Shown: positions 53,339 to 62,773, counted from the first letter of the stretch. The stretch is DNA of 64,000 bases from Streptomyces monashensis (GCF_001866665.1 NZ_MLYO01000029.1:1-64000), one strand, 5' to 3'. Translations and numbers: made by a program. The notes: generated by a model not told the origin, from the sequence alone.

Positions 53339-54040
53339 ATGCCGTACGAACCACCTACTCACACCGTCGAGCGCTCCCTGCGCGCCACGACCGGAGCGAA
53401 GGTCATCGCCGGTGTCGACGAGGTGGGGCGCGGCGCCTGGGCCGGACCGGTCACCGTCTGTGCGGCGGTCACCGGACTGCGTCGCCCGCCCGAGGGCCTG
53501 ACCGACTCCAAGCTGTTGAGCGTCAAGCGTCGTACGGAACTGGCCGAGGTCTTGCGGACATGGGTGACGGCCTATGCCCTGGGGCATGCTTCCCCCGAGG
53601 AGATCGACGCCCTGGGGATGACGGCCGCGCTGCGGCTCGCCGCGGTCCGCGCCCTGGACGCTCTGCCGGTCCACCCCGACGCCGTCATCCTCGACGGGAA
53701 GCATGACTACCTCGGCGCCCCGTGGAAGGTGCGTACGGTGATCAAGGGCGATCGCTCGTGCGTGGCCGTCGCCGCGGCGTCGGTGATCGCCAAGGTTCAG
53801 CGCGACAAAATGATGGCCGAACTGGGCATCGACCATGCAGACTTCGGATTTGCGGACAACGCCGGGTATCCGTCGCCCGTGCACAAGGCCGCACTGGAGG
53901 AGCGGGGGCCCACCCCGCACCACCGCTTGTCGTGGGCGTATCTTGATGCGTTGCCTCAGTGGCGGCACCTCAAGAAGGTCCGCAGCTGGGCGGACGGAAG
54001 TGTTCCGGAAATCGAGGGTCAGCTCGGCTTCGATTTCTGA
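53339..54040 (+). CDS. rnhB: ribonuclease HII
   Basis: A 233-residue RNase HII that removes ribonucleotides from DNA. The acidic active site is GVDEVGRGAWAGPV (Asp, Glu), with Asp in VILDGKHDYLG and SVIAKVQRDKMM following. The NAGYPSPVHKAALEERGPTPHHRLSW motif is typical of the family. TAGGCT precedes ATG 53339, and AGGGGCG is close by. It is 69 bp upstream of a hypothetical gene on the same strand. Confidence 0.95.
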   Translation: MPYEPPTHTVERSLRATTGAKVIAGVDEVGRGAWAGPVTVCAAVTGLRRPPEGLTDSKLLSVKRRTELAEVLRTWVTAYALGHASPEEIDALGMTAALRLAAVRALDALPVHPDAVILDGKHDYLGAPWKVRTVIKGDRSCVAVAAASVIAKVQRDKMMAELGIDHADFGFADNAGYPSPVHKAALEERGPTPHHRLSWAYLDALPQWRHLKKVRSWADGSVPEIEGQLGFDF

Positions 54041-54108
54041 CGGTTCCGATCGCACTGATGTGCCACCCGGTCACCCGCTCCGCACCAATGTTTGATAAAT
54101 ATCAGCTC

Positions 54109-54741
54109 ATGCCTCTCATTCCCGAGGAGCCTCAGATTCACGAGAGTGCCCAGGGTCCCCGCGCTACTCCGGCCAGCGGCCGTACCGCGCCGACCCCTCG
54201 CCCCGTACCCGGCCCCCGTCCCGCGGCTCCGTCCCGCCCCGGTCGCCCCGGCCCTCCGCGGCCCGCGCCGCCGGTGCAGCGCACGCCGCGTGATGTGGCT
54301 CCGGCCAAGCCGAGCCCGTCCGGCCCGGCCGCTCCCGCCGCTTCGGCGGCCACCCCGCAGATCCAGCTGATCCCGGCCTCGGCCGAGGGCGCGCTCGACG
54401 CCGCCGACGAGGCGGTGGACCTGCTCCTGGACTCGGGCCGTGCCCCCGGCGACGTGCTCGTGATCACCACCGGTGCCCAGCACCCGTGGGCGGAGCACGA
54501 GCTGTCCTTCGGTGAAGCCGCCTACTGGGCGCAGCACGACGCCGGTGACGACGTCTTCTACACGGACGTCACCATCGCCGACCGTGCCGCGTCCCGCCCC
54601 GTGGTGGTCGTGGCCGTCAACGGAGGTCCCGCCTCCGCCGCGGCCTCCGTCCTTCCGCTGGCCCACTCGCGGGCCGGTGCCCTGCTGATCGTCTGCGGCG
54701 ACCCGCAGCAGATCAACGCGGTCCTGGGCGCCGGCGTCTGA
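54109..54741 (+). CDS. conserved hypothetical protein with Pro-rich N-terminus
   Basis: A 210-residue protein. The first ~75 residues are Pro/Arg/Ala-rich and disordered. The rest reads IQLIPASAEGALDAADEAVDLLLDSGRAPGDVLVITTGAQHPWAEHELSFGEAAYWAQHDAGDDVFYTDVT, a stretch like the RecD/UvrD-type accessory fragments found in actinobacteria, without Walker motifs. ATG 54109 is preferred over ATG 54088 because AT-rich TAAATA ends 7 bases before it. It is conserved after rnhB; its function is unknown. Confidence 0.68.
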   Translation: MPLIPEEPQIHESAQGPRATPASGRTAPTPRPVPGPRPAAPSRPGRPGPPRPAPPVQRTPRDVAPAKPSPSGPAAPAASAATPQIQLIPASAEGALDAADEAVDLLLDSGRAPGDVLVITTGAQHPWAEHELSFGEAAYWAQHDAGDDVFYTDVTIADRAASRPVVVVAVNGGPASAAASVLPLAHSRAGALLIVCGDPQQINAVLGAGV

Positions 54742-54748
54742 GCCACGC

Positions 54749-54768
54749 CCGGTGCCTCGGGGCACCGG
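54749..54768 (+). terminator. hairpin after the gene at 54109
   Basis: CCGGTGCC and GGCACCGG pair across a 4-base loop, seven bases past the stop. Confidence 0.7.
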
Positions 54769-54779
54769 AGTGACGCTGG

Positions 54780-54814
54780 AGCCGCTCCGGCGGAATCCGC
54801 ACGGAGTGGCTTTT
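54780..54814 (+). terminator. second hairpin with T tract
   Basis: AGCCGCTCCG and CGGAGTGGCT pair (one G-T) and are followed by TTT, making this the more classical terminator of the tandem pair. The following 54815-55203 shows no gene. Confidence 0.65.
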
Positions 54815-55203
54815 GGCATGCCCGGATGCCAGGCGGCCACCGAGTTTGCGAGGAAGGCCTCCCGGTCGGCCCCGGCGGCGGGGCGGTGACCGGCGGGCGC
54901 CGGTGGGGTGCGTCCGTCACCGCGATGCGGCGCGCGGTCTCCGAGCCGTCTGTGCCCGGGACGCTGTACGGCCGCCGGGCGCGTCCCGGACGCCACAGGG
55001 CCATCGGCCCGCACGGTGCGGGCTGCGGACGGGCTGTCCTGTCCTCCGCGTCCCTTGTCGGCCTGTGTGGCCCGGCCGTTGGCGGGGCCACGGCTCGGGC
55101 TCGGCCTGCCGCCCCCGCGGCCCAGGCGTCCGCCGCGGGCGCCGCGCATCCGACCGGCGCATCCGGCAGGGGTGTACGGCTCGCTCGCCCGGTGCCCGGA
55201 CCG

Positions 55204-55824
55204 TCAGCGGGCCGCCGCGCGGCGCAGGACCTCGGAGACCGGCCCGCCGGTGCGCGGCGCGAGCGGCGGGGCCTCCGACTCGGCGAAGGGCTCCGGCGCC
55301 GAGTCGGCGTTGGGGCGGCGGCCGCCGCGCCCCTCGCCGAGCACCTGCCAGCCGTCGTGGGTCAGTGTGATGTACGCCCCGCAGCGCAGGCCGTGCAGCG
55401 TACAGGCGTCGCGCAGGCCCCACATCCAGGCGCCGTCCTCCTCCGTCCAGCGCGCGTCTCCCTCACGGCAGTAGAGCAGTACGGCCGTGCGCACCGGGGT
55501 GCGGCGCCTCAGGTCATGGGGAATGACCCGGCGCAACTGGGCGAGCAGCGTGTTGCGGAACATCCAGCCGTCGGCCGGGGCCGGGCGCCGCAGGAACGAC
55601 GCGCTGGCGCACAGCCGTTCCTCCGGATCCAGCACCGCCACGACCGCCATGGACGGTCTCGGGTGGTGGCGGGCGTGCAGCCCGCTGACGACCTCACGGG
55701 GGTCGCGCAGCAGAGGGATTCCGGCGGAAGCCCATTCGGCCGGCTCGAGCAGGCGACTGGCGGACGAGGCGGACGCGGACGTCGACAACGAGGCCGCCGA
55801 GGACGAGGCGAATCCGAAGGTCAC
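55204..55824 (-). CDS. conserved hypothetical protein
   Basis: A 206-residue protein from GTG 55824 (AAGGGAAG 3-4 bases upstream). After a Ser/Ala-rich N-terminus the body includes AVVAVLDPEERLCASASFLRRP, VRTAVLLYCREGDARWTEEDGAWMWGLRDACTLHGLRCGAYITLTHDGWQVL. The strand-helix pattern and conserved Cys and Trp residues suggest a compact alpha-beta domain. I recognise no catalytic motif. It is conserved upstream of recQ in streptomycetes. Confidence 0.62.
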   Translation of the reverse strand: MTFGFASSSAASLSTSASASSASRLLEPAEWASAGIPLLRDPREVVSGLHARHHPRPSMAVVAVLDPEERLCASASFLRRPAPADGWMFRNTLLAQLRRVIPHDLRRRTPVRTAVLLYCREGDARWTEEDGAWMWGLRDACTLHGLRCGAYITLTHDGWQVLGEGRGGRRPNADSAPEPFAESEAPPLAPRTGGPVSEVLRRAAAR

Positions 55825-56088
55825 GTTCTTCCCTTCGGCTACGCGCCCATACTGCGGGCGAGGTTGGATTCGGGAGCGCGCACCGCAGCAGAGCCCAACC
55901 GGAGCACGGGCGAACCGTGCGGGGAGCGGACCTCAATTCTTCCTGTCGAACTGGGATGCGGCAACGAGCAATTGGGGCCACCGACGGTTATCTACGGGTG
56001 TGTGGCTTATATCCTTACCCAAGGGTTCGTCGGAGCACGCCTGAGGTGGCCGACCTGAGTACGGCGGCCGCCACGGCCGGACGCGGGG

Positions 56089-58254
56089 TCAGCCCTGGAC
56101 GGCCAGGACCAGCGGCAACACCCCCCGCGCACCGGACCGTCCGAGCAGGCGCGCCGCGACCGCGAGGGTCCAGCCCGTCTCGGTGAAGTCGTCGACCAGC
56201 AGAACCGGACCACCGGCCTCGGCGAGCGCCGACGCGAGAGCGGGCGGCACCGTCAGCGAGCCGTCGAGCGCCTTCAGCCGTTGCGCGCTGTTGCTGCGCG
56301 GCACCCGCGGCGCATCCTCCGCGTACTCCACGGAGCCGAGCAGGGGAAGCCGGCCGATCTCGGCGATCCGGGCGCCCAGGGACTGGACCAGCCGGGGCCG
56401 GGTCCGCGAGGCCACTGTGACGACACCCACCGGCCTGGGCTGGGCGTCGGCAGCCCCGGAGGCCCAGCCGCCGGGGCCCTTCGCCCAGTCCGCCAGGACG
56501 CCCACCACGGCCCGAGCCACGTCGTCCGGCACAGCGGCGTCCGGCGTCTGCGGGGCGAGAAGTGGCCGCAGCCGATTGCCCCAGCCGATGTCCGACAACC
56601 GGCCCAGCGCACGTCCCGGCGAGGCCTGTTCACCGGCCGGAATACGCCCCTTGAGCGCGATGCCGATGGCCGGCAGGCCGGTCGGCCACATGCGACGGGG
56701 TTCCACCTCGACCCCGGCACGGCCGAGATCGCTCCGGGCGGCGTCCACCGCCGCGGTGGACGTGTCGGCGGTGAAGCGCGGCCCCGCGCAGTTGTCGCAG
56801 CGGCCACAGGGCCTGGCGTCCTCGTCGTCCAGCTGGCGCTGCAAGAACTCCATCCGGCATGCGGTGGTGGACGCGTAGGTCCGCATCGCCTCCTGCTCGG
56901 CCGAGCGCTGCCGGGCCACCCAGTCGTACCGCTCGATGTCGTACGACCAGGGTTGCCCGGTCGCGACCCAGCCGCCCTTGACGCGGTGGACCGCCCCGTC
57001 CACGTCGAGGACCTTCAGCATGGTCTCCAGCCGGGAGCGGCGCAGCTCGACCAGCGGTTCCAGGGCGGGCAGGGACAGCGGTCCGCCGGCCCGGGCGAGG
57101 ACGTCCAGGGTGCGCCGGACCAGCTCCTCGGAAGGGAAGGCGAGCGAAGCGAAGTACTGCCAGATCGCCTCGTCCTCCTTGCCCGGCAGCAGCAGCACCT
57201 CGGCGTGCTCGACACCACGGCCGGCCCGGCCGACCTGCTGGTAATAGGCGATCGGGGAGGAGGGCGAGCCGAGGTGGACCACGAAGCCGAGGTCCGGCTT
57301 GTCGAAGCCCATGCCGAGTGCGGAGGTGGCGACGAGCGCCTTGACCCGGTTGCCGAGCAGATCGTCCTCGGCCTGCTGCCGTTCGGCGTTCTCCGTCTTT
57401 CCCGTGTAAGAGGCGACGGCATGCCCGCGCTGTCGCAGGAAGGCGCTGACCTCCTCCGCCGCCGCGACCGTGAGCGTGTAGACGATGCCGGAGCCCGGCA
57501 GGTCGTCGAGATGGTCGGCGAGCCAGGCCATCCGGTGCGCCGCGTCCGGCAGCCGAAGCACTCCGAGGCTGAGACTCTCCCGGTCCAGCGGGCCGCGCAG
57601 CACCAGGGCGTCCGATGTGCCGCCCGTGCCGAGCTGGTCGGCGACATCCGCGGTCACCCGCGCGTTGGCCGTGGCGGTGGTGGCCAGCACGGGCACGCCG
57701 GGCGGCAGCTCGCCGAGCATGGTGCGCAGCCGACGGTAGTCGGGTCGGAAGTCGTGACCCCAGTCGGAGATGCAGTGGGCCTCGTCCACGACCAGCAGGC
57801 CCGTCGCCGCGGACAGCTTGGGCAGGACCTGGTCGCGGAAGTCGGGGTTGTTCAGCCGCTCCGGGCTGACGAGCAGGACATCGACCTCGCCGGCCGCGAT
57901 CGCGGCCTGGACGGCGTCCCACTCCTCGGTGTTCGCGGAGTTGATGGTCCGGGCATGGATACCGGCCCGGGCTGCGGCCTCCACCTGATTGCGCATGAGC
58001 GCGAGCAGCGGCGAGACGATCACCGTGGGCCCGCTGCCTCTGGCCCGCAGCAGCGAGGTCGCCACGAAATACACCGCGGACTTGCCCCATCCCGTGCGCT
58101 GCACGACCAGGGCCCGGCGCCGGTCGGCGACCAGCGCCTCGATCGCCCGCCACTGGTCCTCGCGCAGCCGGGCCCCGCCCGTGGTGTCCCCGACGAGCCG
58201 GGCGAGGACGGCATCCGCCTGCGCCCGGAGATCCGCGTTGCTCGTGTGCTCCAT
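56089..58254 (-). CDS. RecQ-type helicase with C-terminal phosphoribosyltransferase-like domain
   Basis: A 721-residue protein. The helicase part has Walker A VVQRTGWGKSAVYF, DEAHCISDWGHDFRPDYRRL, and LVATSALGMGFDKPDLGFVVHLGSP with QQVGRAGRG. The RecQ zinc site is ACRMEFLQRQLDDEDARPCGRCDNC. There is no HRDC domain. Instead the last ~250 residues carry GWGNRLRPLL and VLLVDDFTETGWTLAVAARLLG, the 13-residue PRPP-binding motif of type I phosphoribosyltransferases. ATG 58254 is preferred; ATG 58263 is possible. Confidence 0.88.
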   Translation of the reverse strand: MEHTSNADLRAQADAVLARLVGDTTGGARLREDQWRAIEALVADRRRALVVQRTGWGKSAVYFVATSLLRARGSGPTVIVSPLLALMRNQVEAAARAGIHARTINSANTEEWDAVQAAIAAGEVDVLLVSPERLNNPDFRDQVLPKLSAATGLLVVDEAHCISDWGHDFRPDYRRLRTMLGELPPGVPVLATTATANARVTADVADQLGTGGTSDALVLRGPLDRESLSLGVLRLPDAAHRMAWLADHLDDLPGSGIVYTLTVAAAEEVSAFLRQRGHAVASYTGKTENAERQQAEDDLLGNRVKALVATSALGMGFDKPDLGFVVHLGSPSSPIAYYQQVGRAGRGVEHAEVLLLPGKEDEAIWQYFASLAFPSEELVRRTLDVLARAGGPLSLPALEPLVELRRSRLETMLKVLDVDGAVHRVKGGWVATGQPWSYDIERYDWVARQRSAEQEAMRTYASTTACRMEFLQRQLDDEDARPCGRCDNCAGPRFTADTSTAAVDAARSDLGRAGVEVEPRRMWPTGLPAIGIALKGRIPAGEQASPGRALGRLSDIGWGNRLRPLLAPQTPDAAVPDDVARAVVGVLADWAKGPGGWASGAADAQPRPVGVVTVASRTRPRLVQSLGARIAEIGRLPLLGSVEYAEDAPRVPRSNSAQRLKALDGSLTVPPALASALAEAGGPVLLVDDFTETGWTLAVAARLLGRSGARGVLPLVLAVQG

Positions 58255-58307
58255 GGGCTCCATACAACAGGACGGGACCGACAATCGGGCGGGGCCGGGG
58301 TGGGACC

Positions 58308-58316
58308 TGTGGACAA
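58308..58316 (-). promoter_or_regulatory. DnaA-box-like TTGTCCACA
   Basis: A perfect TTGTCCACA (minus strand), the form preferred by Streptomyces DnaA, in the recQ/DUF4192 intergenic region. Confidence 0.45.
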
Positions 58317-58348
58317 CCGCCCTGGGCTTGTCGTGTCCCTGATTCGAC

Positions 58349-58357
58349 TTATCCACA
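58349..58357 (+). promoter_or_regulatory. DnaA-box-like TTATCCACA
   Basis: TTATCCACA, facing the TTGTCCACA at 58308-58316, 41 bp apart. The inverted pair lies between the divergent recQ and DUF4192 genes. Confidence 0.45.
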
Positions 58358-58397
58358 GGCGCAAGCGGGATCTCGGGATCCGCGAGATCGTCTCCGC

Positions 58398-59960
58398 ATG
58401 ACGAATCACGGCGAAACCACGGGACCGTTCGAAAACAATGACATCTCCGGACACGACCCGTTCTCCGGGCTGTCCGCGCCCGACACGCACATCACTCTGC
58501 GCACCCCCGCCGAGCTGGCCGACGCCCTGCCCTACCTGCTCGGATACCGACCCGAGGACAGCATGGTGCTGGTCGCCCTCCACGACCGCGAGAGCGGCGG
58601 CCGGTTCGGCGGCCGGGCCCGGCTCGGCATTCCCGCGAACGAGGAGGACTGGGAGGCGGCCGCCAGGCAGCTGGCCCAGGGCCTGGTCAAGGGCAGCGAG
58701 CGGCGGGGCTCCCGCCCGGCTCAGATGGTGGCCTACGTCTGCCAGGAGCCAGCTCCGGGCGAGTCCGGCCGGGACGTCAGGCGCCGGCTCGAGCGGCTGG
58801 CCCAGTTGCTGCGCACCCAGTGCGGCGACCTGGACGTGCCGGTCGTCGAGGCACTGTGCATCGCGGACGGCCGCTACTGGTCGTACTGCTGCCCGGTCGA
58901 GGGATGCTGCCCCGAGGACGGCTCGCCGATGGGCCTGCCCGGCACCTCGGTCCTGGCCGCGGCGGCCACCTACGCGGGCATCCAAGTGCGCGGCACCCTC
59001 AGGGAGTTGCGGGCCAGGCTCCAGCCCTGGGAGACCTCCGCGGCCCTGGAGCAGGAGGCCGCGCTGGACGCGGCGGGCATGGCCCTGGTGCCTCGCATCC
59101 TCGACGAGGCGTCCCGTCCGGAGGTGGCCGAGGAGACCCTCGCCCTGGCCGAGCGCGTCATGCGCCGCTTCGCCGCGGCGGCGCCCGTGTCGGGTACGCA
59201 TCCGGCGGACGTCCGCGACGACGGCCTGCTCGCACATGACGAGGCTGCCACGGTCATCCTCGGACTCCAGGACCGCACGACTCGCGACCGGGCCGCCGCC
59301 TGGATGGAGGGTGCGGAGGCCGGCCCCGCTCTCCGGCTCTGGCGCGCCCTGGCCCGCCGCTGCGTCGGCTCCTACGGTGAGCACGCCGCGGCGCCGCTAA
59401 CCCTGGCCGGCTGGGTCGCCTGGTCGACGGGGGACGAACTGGAGGCCCGCGAGGCCTTGGCCATGGCCCTGGGCGCGGATCCCGACTACCTCTTCGCTCG
59501 CCTGCTGCACCAGGCCTGCAACGAAGGGCTCGACCCCGAGGCGATCCGCCGCTGTCTGCGCACGGAGCGCCCGGGGTCTGCGCGGGCCGAGGCCGCACGG
59601 CAGACGCACGAGGCAGTGGATGCGGCACCCGGCGCGCTCCCCGCCGTCGACGGCGGCACGTCCGGAGCACGTGCGCAGCCGGACGGGCAGGTGGCGGAAC
59701 CGGCGTCCGGGACGGGTGCGCGCCGAAGGCGCCGGGTACGGTCCCTCGACGGAAACGACAGCCGCCCTGCGGCGCGGGCAGCCCGGACGGCGGGCGGAGG
59801 GCGGCGCCCGACCGGCTCCCGCCCCGGGCCGTCGGCAGCCGAGCCCTCTCGCCCGGCCACGCGCGGTCCCGGCGGCACGCGCAAGCGTGCGTCGGACCAG
59901 GGCACGACCAGCGCCACCGCGTCGGGGAGCGGTCTCCGCGAGCCCGAGGGGGACGGATGA
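58398..59960 (+). CDS. DUF4192 protein
   Basis: A 520-residue protein. The DUF4192 domain is HITLRTPAELADALPYLLGYRPEDSMVLVALHD, DGRYWSYCCPVEGCCPEDGSPMGLPGTSVLAAAATYAG and LTLAGWVAWSTGDELEAREALAMALGADPDYLFARLL. The function is unknown. The last ~125 residues are Arg/Gly/Ala-rich and probably disordered. ATG 58398 is divergent from recQ with 143 bp between. Its TGA overlaps an ATG (ATGA at 59957) with GAGGGGG upstream. Confidence 0.8.
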   Translation: MTNHGETTGPFENNDISGHDPFSGLSAPDTHITLRTPAELADALPYLLGYRPEDSMVLVALHDRESGGRFGGRARLGIPANEEDWEAAARQLAQGLVKGSERRGSRPAQMVAYVCQEPAPGESGRDVRRRLERLAQLLRTQCGDLDVPVVEALCIADGRYWSYCCPVEGCCPEDGSPMGLPGTSVLAAAATYAGIQVRGTLRELRARLQPWETSAALEQEAALDAAGMALVPRILDEASRPEVAEETLALAERVMRRFAAAAPVSGTHPADVRDDGLLAHDEAATVILGLQDRTTRDRAAAWMEGAEAGPALRLWRALARRCVGSYGEHAAAPLTLAGWVAWSTGDELEAREALAMALGADPDYLFARLLHQACNEGLDPEAIRRCLRTERPGSARAEAARQTHEAVDAAPGALPAVDGGTSGARAQPDGQVAEPASGTGARRRRRVRSLDGNDSRPAARAARTAGGGRRPTGSRPGPSAAEPSRPATRGPGGTRKRASDQGTTSATASGSGLREPEGDG

Positions 59961-60466
59961 ACGCCCCGGCACCGGCCACGCAGGCCCGCGCGGCGACACC
60001 TCACGGTGCGCCGGCGGCCACGGTGACACGGGGCGTGCGCCCCCGGAACCCGCGCGCGCCCCTGCCCCACGAGAGTCCGGCCGCGTCCCGCCCGGTGACC
60101 CCGGGACGCCGCCGCAGCGCGGCATCCTTCCTGTGCCGCCTGGCCGTCCTGGTGCACCGGCCTCGCCCAGGGGCTCCAAGGGCTCCAGAGGCTCCGGGGA
60201 CTTCGGGGGCACGCGAGGGCGCACCTCGCACTCGGTGGTGGCACCGGACCACGGCCGTCTCGAACGGCGCCCCCGCCGGCGCGCAGCGCCGCGATTCGGC
60301 CGGGCTCCCCGGGGCGGGCCGTGACCCGGAAGCGGCGCCCCGCGTTCACCTGAGTGGCGGAGCGCCCGAACAACGCACTCCGCCGCCGCACGACCGATGT
60401 CCCCCGGGGCGCCCCACCGGCCGCCCAGCGCGTCCCTGGCGCACCGAGAGCAGAAGAAGCCATTCC
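59961..60466. other. ambiguous coding region before the debranching-like gene
   Basis: 506 bp with two competing frames. The frame of the downstream gene is open from ATG 59957 (GAGGGGGACGG upstream, coupled to DUF4192). It has coding-like codons to about 60140, then Pro/Ala/Arg-rich codons with poorer third-position GC. Another frame is coding-like from about 60150 to a stop at 60324. Either a long disordered N-terminus, a small separate gene, or a past frameshift is possible. Confidence 0.45.
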
Positions 60467-62656
60467 ATGCACCAGCAGCCGACCCCGTCCTTCGCCGCCG
60501 CCGAGCGACCGCCGAGGGACGGGCCCGCGCGGTTCCGGCCGGACGGCGCCATCATGACGGCGGTGGAGACCCTCGGCGTACGACCGCCGTCCCAGGACTC
60601 CCGGCCGGCCTTTCCTGCTGACGCGGGCGCACCCTCCCGCGCTCCACACCCCGCCCGTCGGCCTGCCTCGCTGCCGTCGCCCCGCACGGCGGCGAGCAGC
60701 CGTCCGATATCGGAACTGCCCTCCACCCACGGCGCGTTGATCTGCATCGCCCTGCCCGGCCTCGCGATCTCCGGCGAGCTGGGGCAGCTGACCGGCCAGG
60801 GTCTGGACGGGTTCTACCGAGGCGGGCGGCGGCTGCTCTCACGGTGCCAGGTCCGCGTCGCCGGACGTGAACCACTCGCCGTGCAGGCCAGGATGACCGG
60901 AGCCGACAGCGCCCGCTTCGTCGCGACGCTCCGCGCTTCCCCAGCGGCGGGCCCCGATCCGGATGTCCTGGTCGAACGAACACGCCGTGCCGAGGGAACC
61001 GAACGGATCACCGTCCGCAACGCCTCCGCGAGACCGCTGAGGCTCCCCGTCGAGATCGCCCTCGGCACGGACCTCGCCGAACTCGGCGCTGTCGCCTCCG
61101 GCCGGACGGGCCCCCAACTCCCGGCCACGGTCCGCGACTCGGGTCTGCACTGGGCCACGACCGATGCCGCCGCCAGTGTCACCGCCGACCCGCCTCCCTC
61201 CGACGTCCTGGCGTCCGCCGGACTCCTGCGCTGGGAACTGGAACTGCCGCCGGGCGGGACGGCGACCGTGGAACTCCGGGTACGGCTCGACGGCGCGGGC
61301 CCCGTGAGGGCCGCGGGACGGACCACCACCAGCCCGATCGCCTCCGCCCGGGCGACGGGCGACGATCCCCGGGTGGCCCCGCTGCTCGACACGGCCGTCG
61401 CCGATCTCCAGGCCCTCCTCCTGCGTGACGCCACCCACCCTTCCGACACCCATCTCGCGGCGGGCGCGCCCTGGCGCTGCGGGATGGCGCCCGCCGAGGC
61501 GCTCGCCGCCGCCCGTATGGCCCTGCCCCTCGGCACCCGGCTCGCCGCGGGCACCCTGCGCACCCTGGCCCGCACACAACTCCCGGGCCACGCTGCGCGG
61601 GCAGGCATGATCCCCGGGCCGCGACGCGACGCCGGCCCTCTCCTCCCGCCGAGCTGCACGGGAACGGAGGCCACACTGCTCTTCCCCGTTCTGCTCGCCG
61701 AGGCCCGTCGCTGGGGACTGCCCGACAGGGAGACCAGGGAACTGCTGCCCGCCGCCGAACGCTGTCTCAGCTGGCTGCGGACCACCGTCGGCGACCAGCC
61801 CTATCTCCCCGATCCGCAGCCCGCGGGTCCGGTCCGCTGCGAAACGCAGGCCCACGCGTACCGCGCAGCCCTGCTCGGCGCCGACCTCCTCGACGCCTAC
61901 GGCCGGCCGGGCGCCGCCGAGTTGCGCCAGTGGGCGCAGGCCCTGCGCGCAGCGTTCCGGACCGGCTTCTGGATCGAGGACCACGGTGGCGGACGCCCGG
62001 CCGCGGCCCTGGCGCCGGACGGCCGGCCCGTGCCGCACCTGGGTGCGGCCGCCGCCCACCTGCTCGACACCGGCCTGCTCGGTTCCGGCCGGTTCGCCCG
62101 GGGCCTCCTCGACCAGGTGCAGACCGAACAGCTCGCCCGGCTGCTCGGCACTCCCGCCATGGACGCGGGCTGGGGGCTGCGCGGTCTCGGCGCCAAGGAA
62201 AGGGGACACAACCCGTTCGGCCATCGGAGTGGAGCCGTCCGGGTTCACGAGACTGCCGTCGCCGTCGCCGGACTGGCCGCCGCCGGCTACGAGAGGGAAG
62301 CCGCCGGCCTGCTGAGAGGCCTGCTGGAAGCGGCGGAACACTTCGGGCACCGGCTTCCGGAGATGTTCGGGGGCGAACAGCGCACCGCCGGGAGTGCTCC
62401 CCTCCCGCACCCCGCGGCCTGCCGGCCGGCGGCCACCGCCGCGGCATCCGCGATCATGGTGCTCACCGCTCTCGCGGGTGTCCGCCCCGACGCCCCGGCC
62501 CGTACGGTCACCCTGAGCCCCGTGCGCAGCGCCCCGCTCGGCGAACTCGGTCTCACCGGGCTGCGCCTCGCCGGCGCCCCCTTCGCCGTACGGATCAGCC
62601 GGCTCGGCCTCGCCATGGTGGAGGCGGCGGCGGAGGGCCTGCACCTGGGAGTGTGA
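60467..62656 (+). CDS. glycogen-debranching-like (amylo-alpha-1,6-glucosidase) protein
   Basis: A 729-residue reading from ATG 60467. The N-terminal domain of glycogen-debranching enzymes is ALICIALPGLAISGELGQLTGQGLDGFYRGGRRLLSRCQVRVAGREPLAVQA. The (alpha/alpha)6 part includes WRCGMAPAEALAAARMALPLG, CETQAHAYRAALLGADLLDAYG and MDAGWGLRGLGAKERGHNPFGHRSGAVRVHETAVAVAG. It may hydrolyse alpha-1,6 branches in glycogen or a related polymer. Longer starts exist: ATG 59957 would add 170 disordered residues, and ATG 60554 would remove about 29. Confidence 0.75.
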   Translation: MHQQPTPSFAAAERPPRDGPARFRPDGAIMTAVETLGVRPPSQDSRPAFPADAGAPSRAPHPARRPASLPSPRTAASSRPISELPSTHGALICIALPGLAISGELGQLTGQGLDGFYRGGRRLLSRCQVRVAGREPLAVQARMTGADSARFVATLRASPAAGPDPDVLVERTRRAEGTERITVRNASARPLRLPVEIALGTDLAELGAVASGRTGPQLPATVRDSGLHWATTDAAASVTADPPPSDVLASAGLLRWELELPPGGTATVELRVRLDGAGPVRAAGRTTTSPIASARATGDDPRVAPLLDTAVADLQALLLRDATHPSDTHLAAGAPWRCGMAPAEALAAARMALPLGTRLAAGTLRTLARTQLPGHAARAGMIPGPRRDAGPLLPPSCTGTEATLLFPVLLAEARRWGLPDRETRELLPAAERCLSWLRTTVGDQPYLPDPQPAGPVRCETQAHAYRAALLGADLLDAYGRPGAAELRQWAQALRAAFRTGFWIEDHGGGRPAAALAPDGRPVPHLGAAAAHLLDTGLLGSGRFARGLLDQVQTEQLARLLGTPAMDAGWGLRGLGAKERGHNPFGHRSGAVRVHETAVAVAGLAAAGYEREAAGLLRGLLEAAEHFGHRLPEMFGGEQRTAGSAPLPHPAACRPAATAAASAIMVLTALAGVRPDAPARTVTLSPVRSAPLGELGLTGLRLAGAPFAVRISRLGLAMVEAAAEGLHLGV

Positions 62657-62757
62657 CCTCGTACGACGAGACCGAGCGAAGAAACGGAGCCGGCCCTGCG
62701 CCCCATAACGGAACGAAGCGGAACCACCACCGATGCGGCCGACGAAGGGAGTGTTTA

Positions 62758-62772
62758 TCGTCAGGCAGACGA
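62758..62772. promoter_or_regulatory. candidate NrtR-type operator
   Basis: TCGTC-AGGCA-GACGA is a 15-bp palindrome between the -35 and -10 regions of the NUDIX gene. A repressor bound here would block RNA polymerase. The likely binder is the encoded NUDIX/winged-helix protein itself. Confidence 0.5.
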
Positions 62773-62773
62773 C

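Noticed and set aside
59620..60324. A separate Arg/Pro-rich gene overlapping the DUF4192 end
   Set aside because: The upstream part is out of frame with DUF4192 and has no start signal. Only the last ~55 codons look coding, so I recorded the region as ambiguous.
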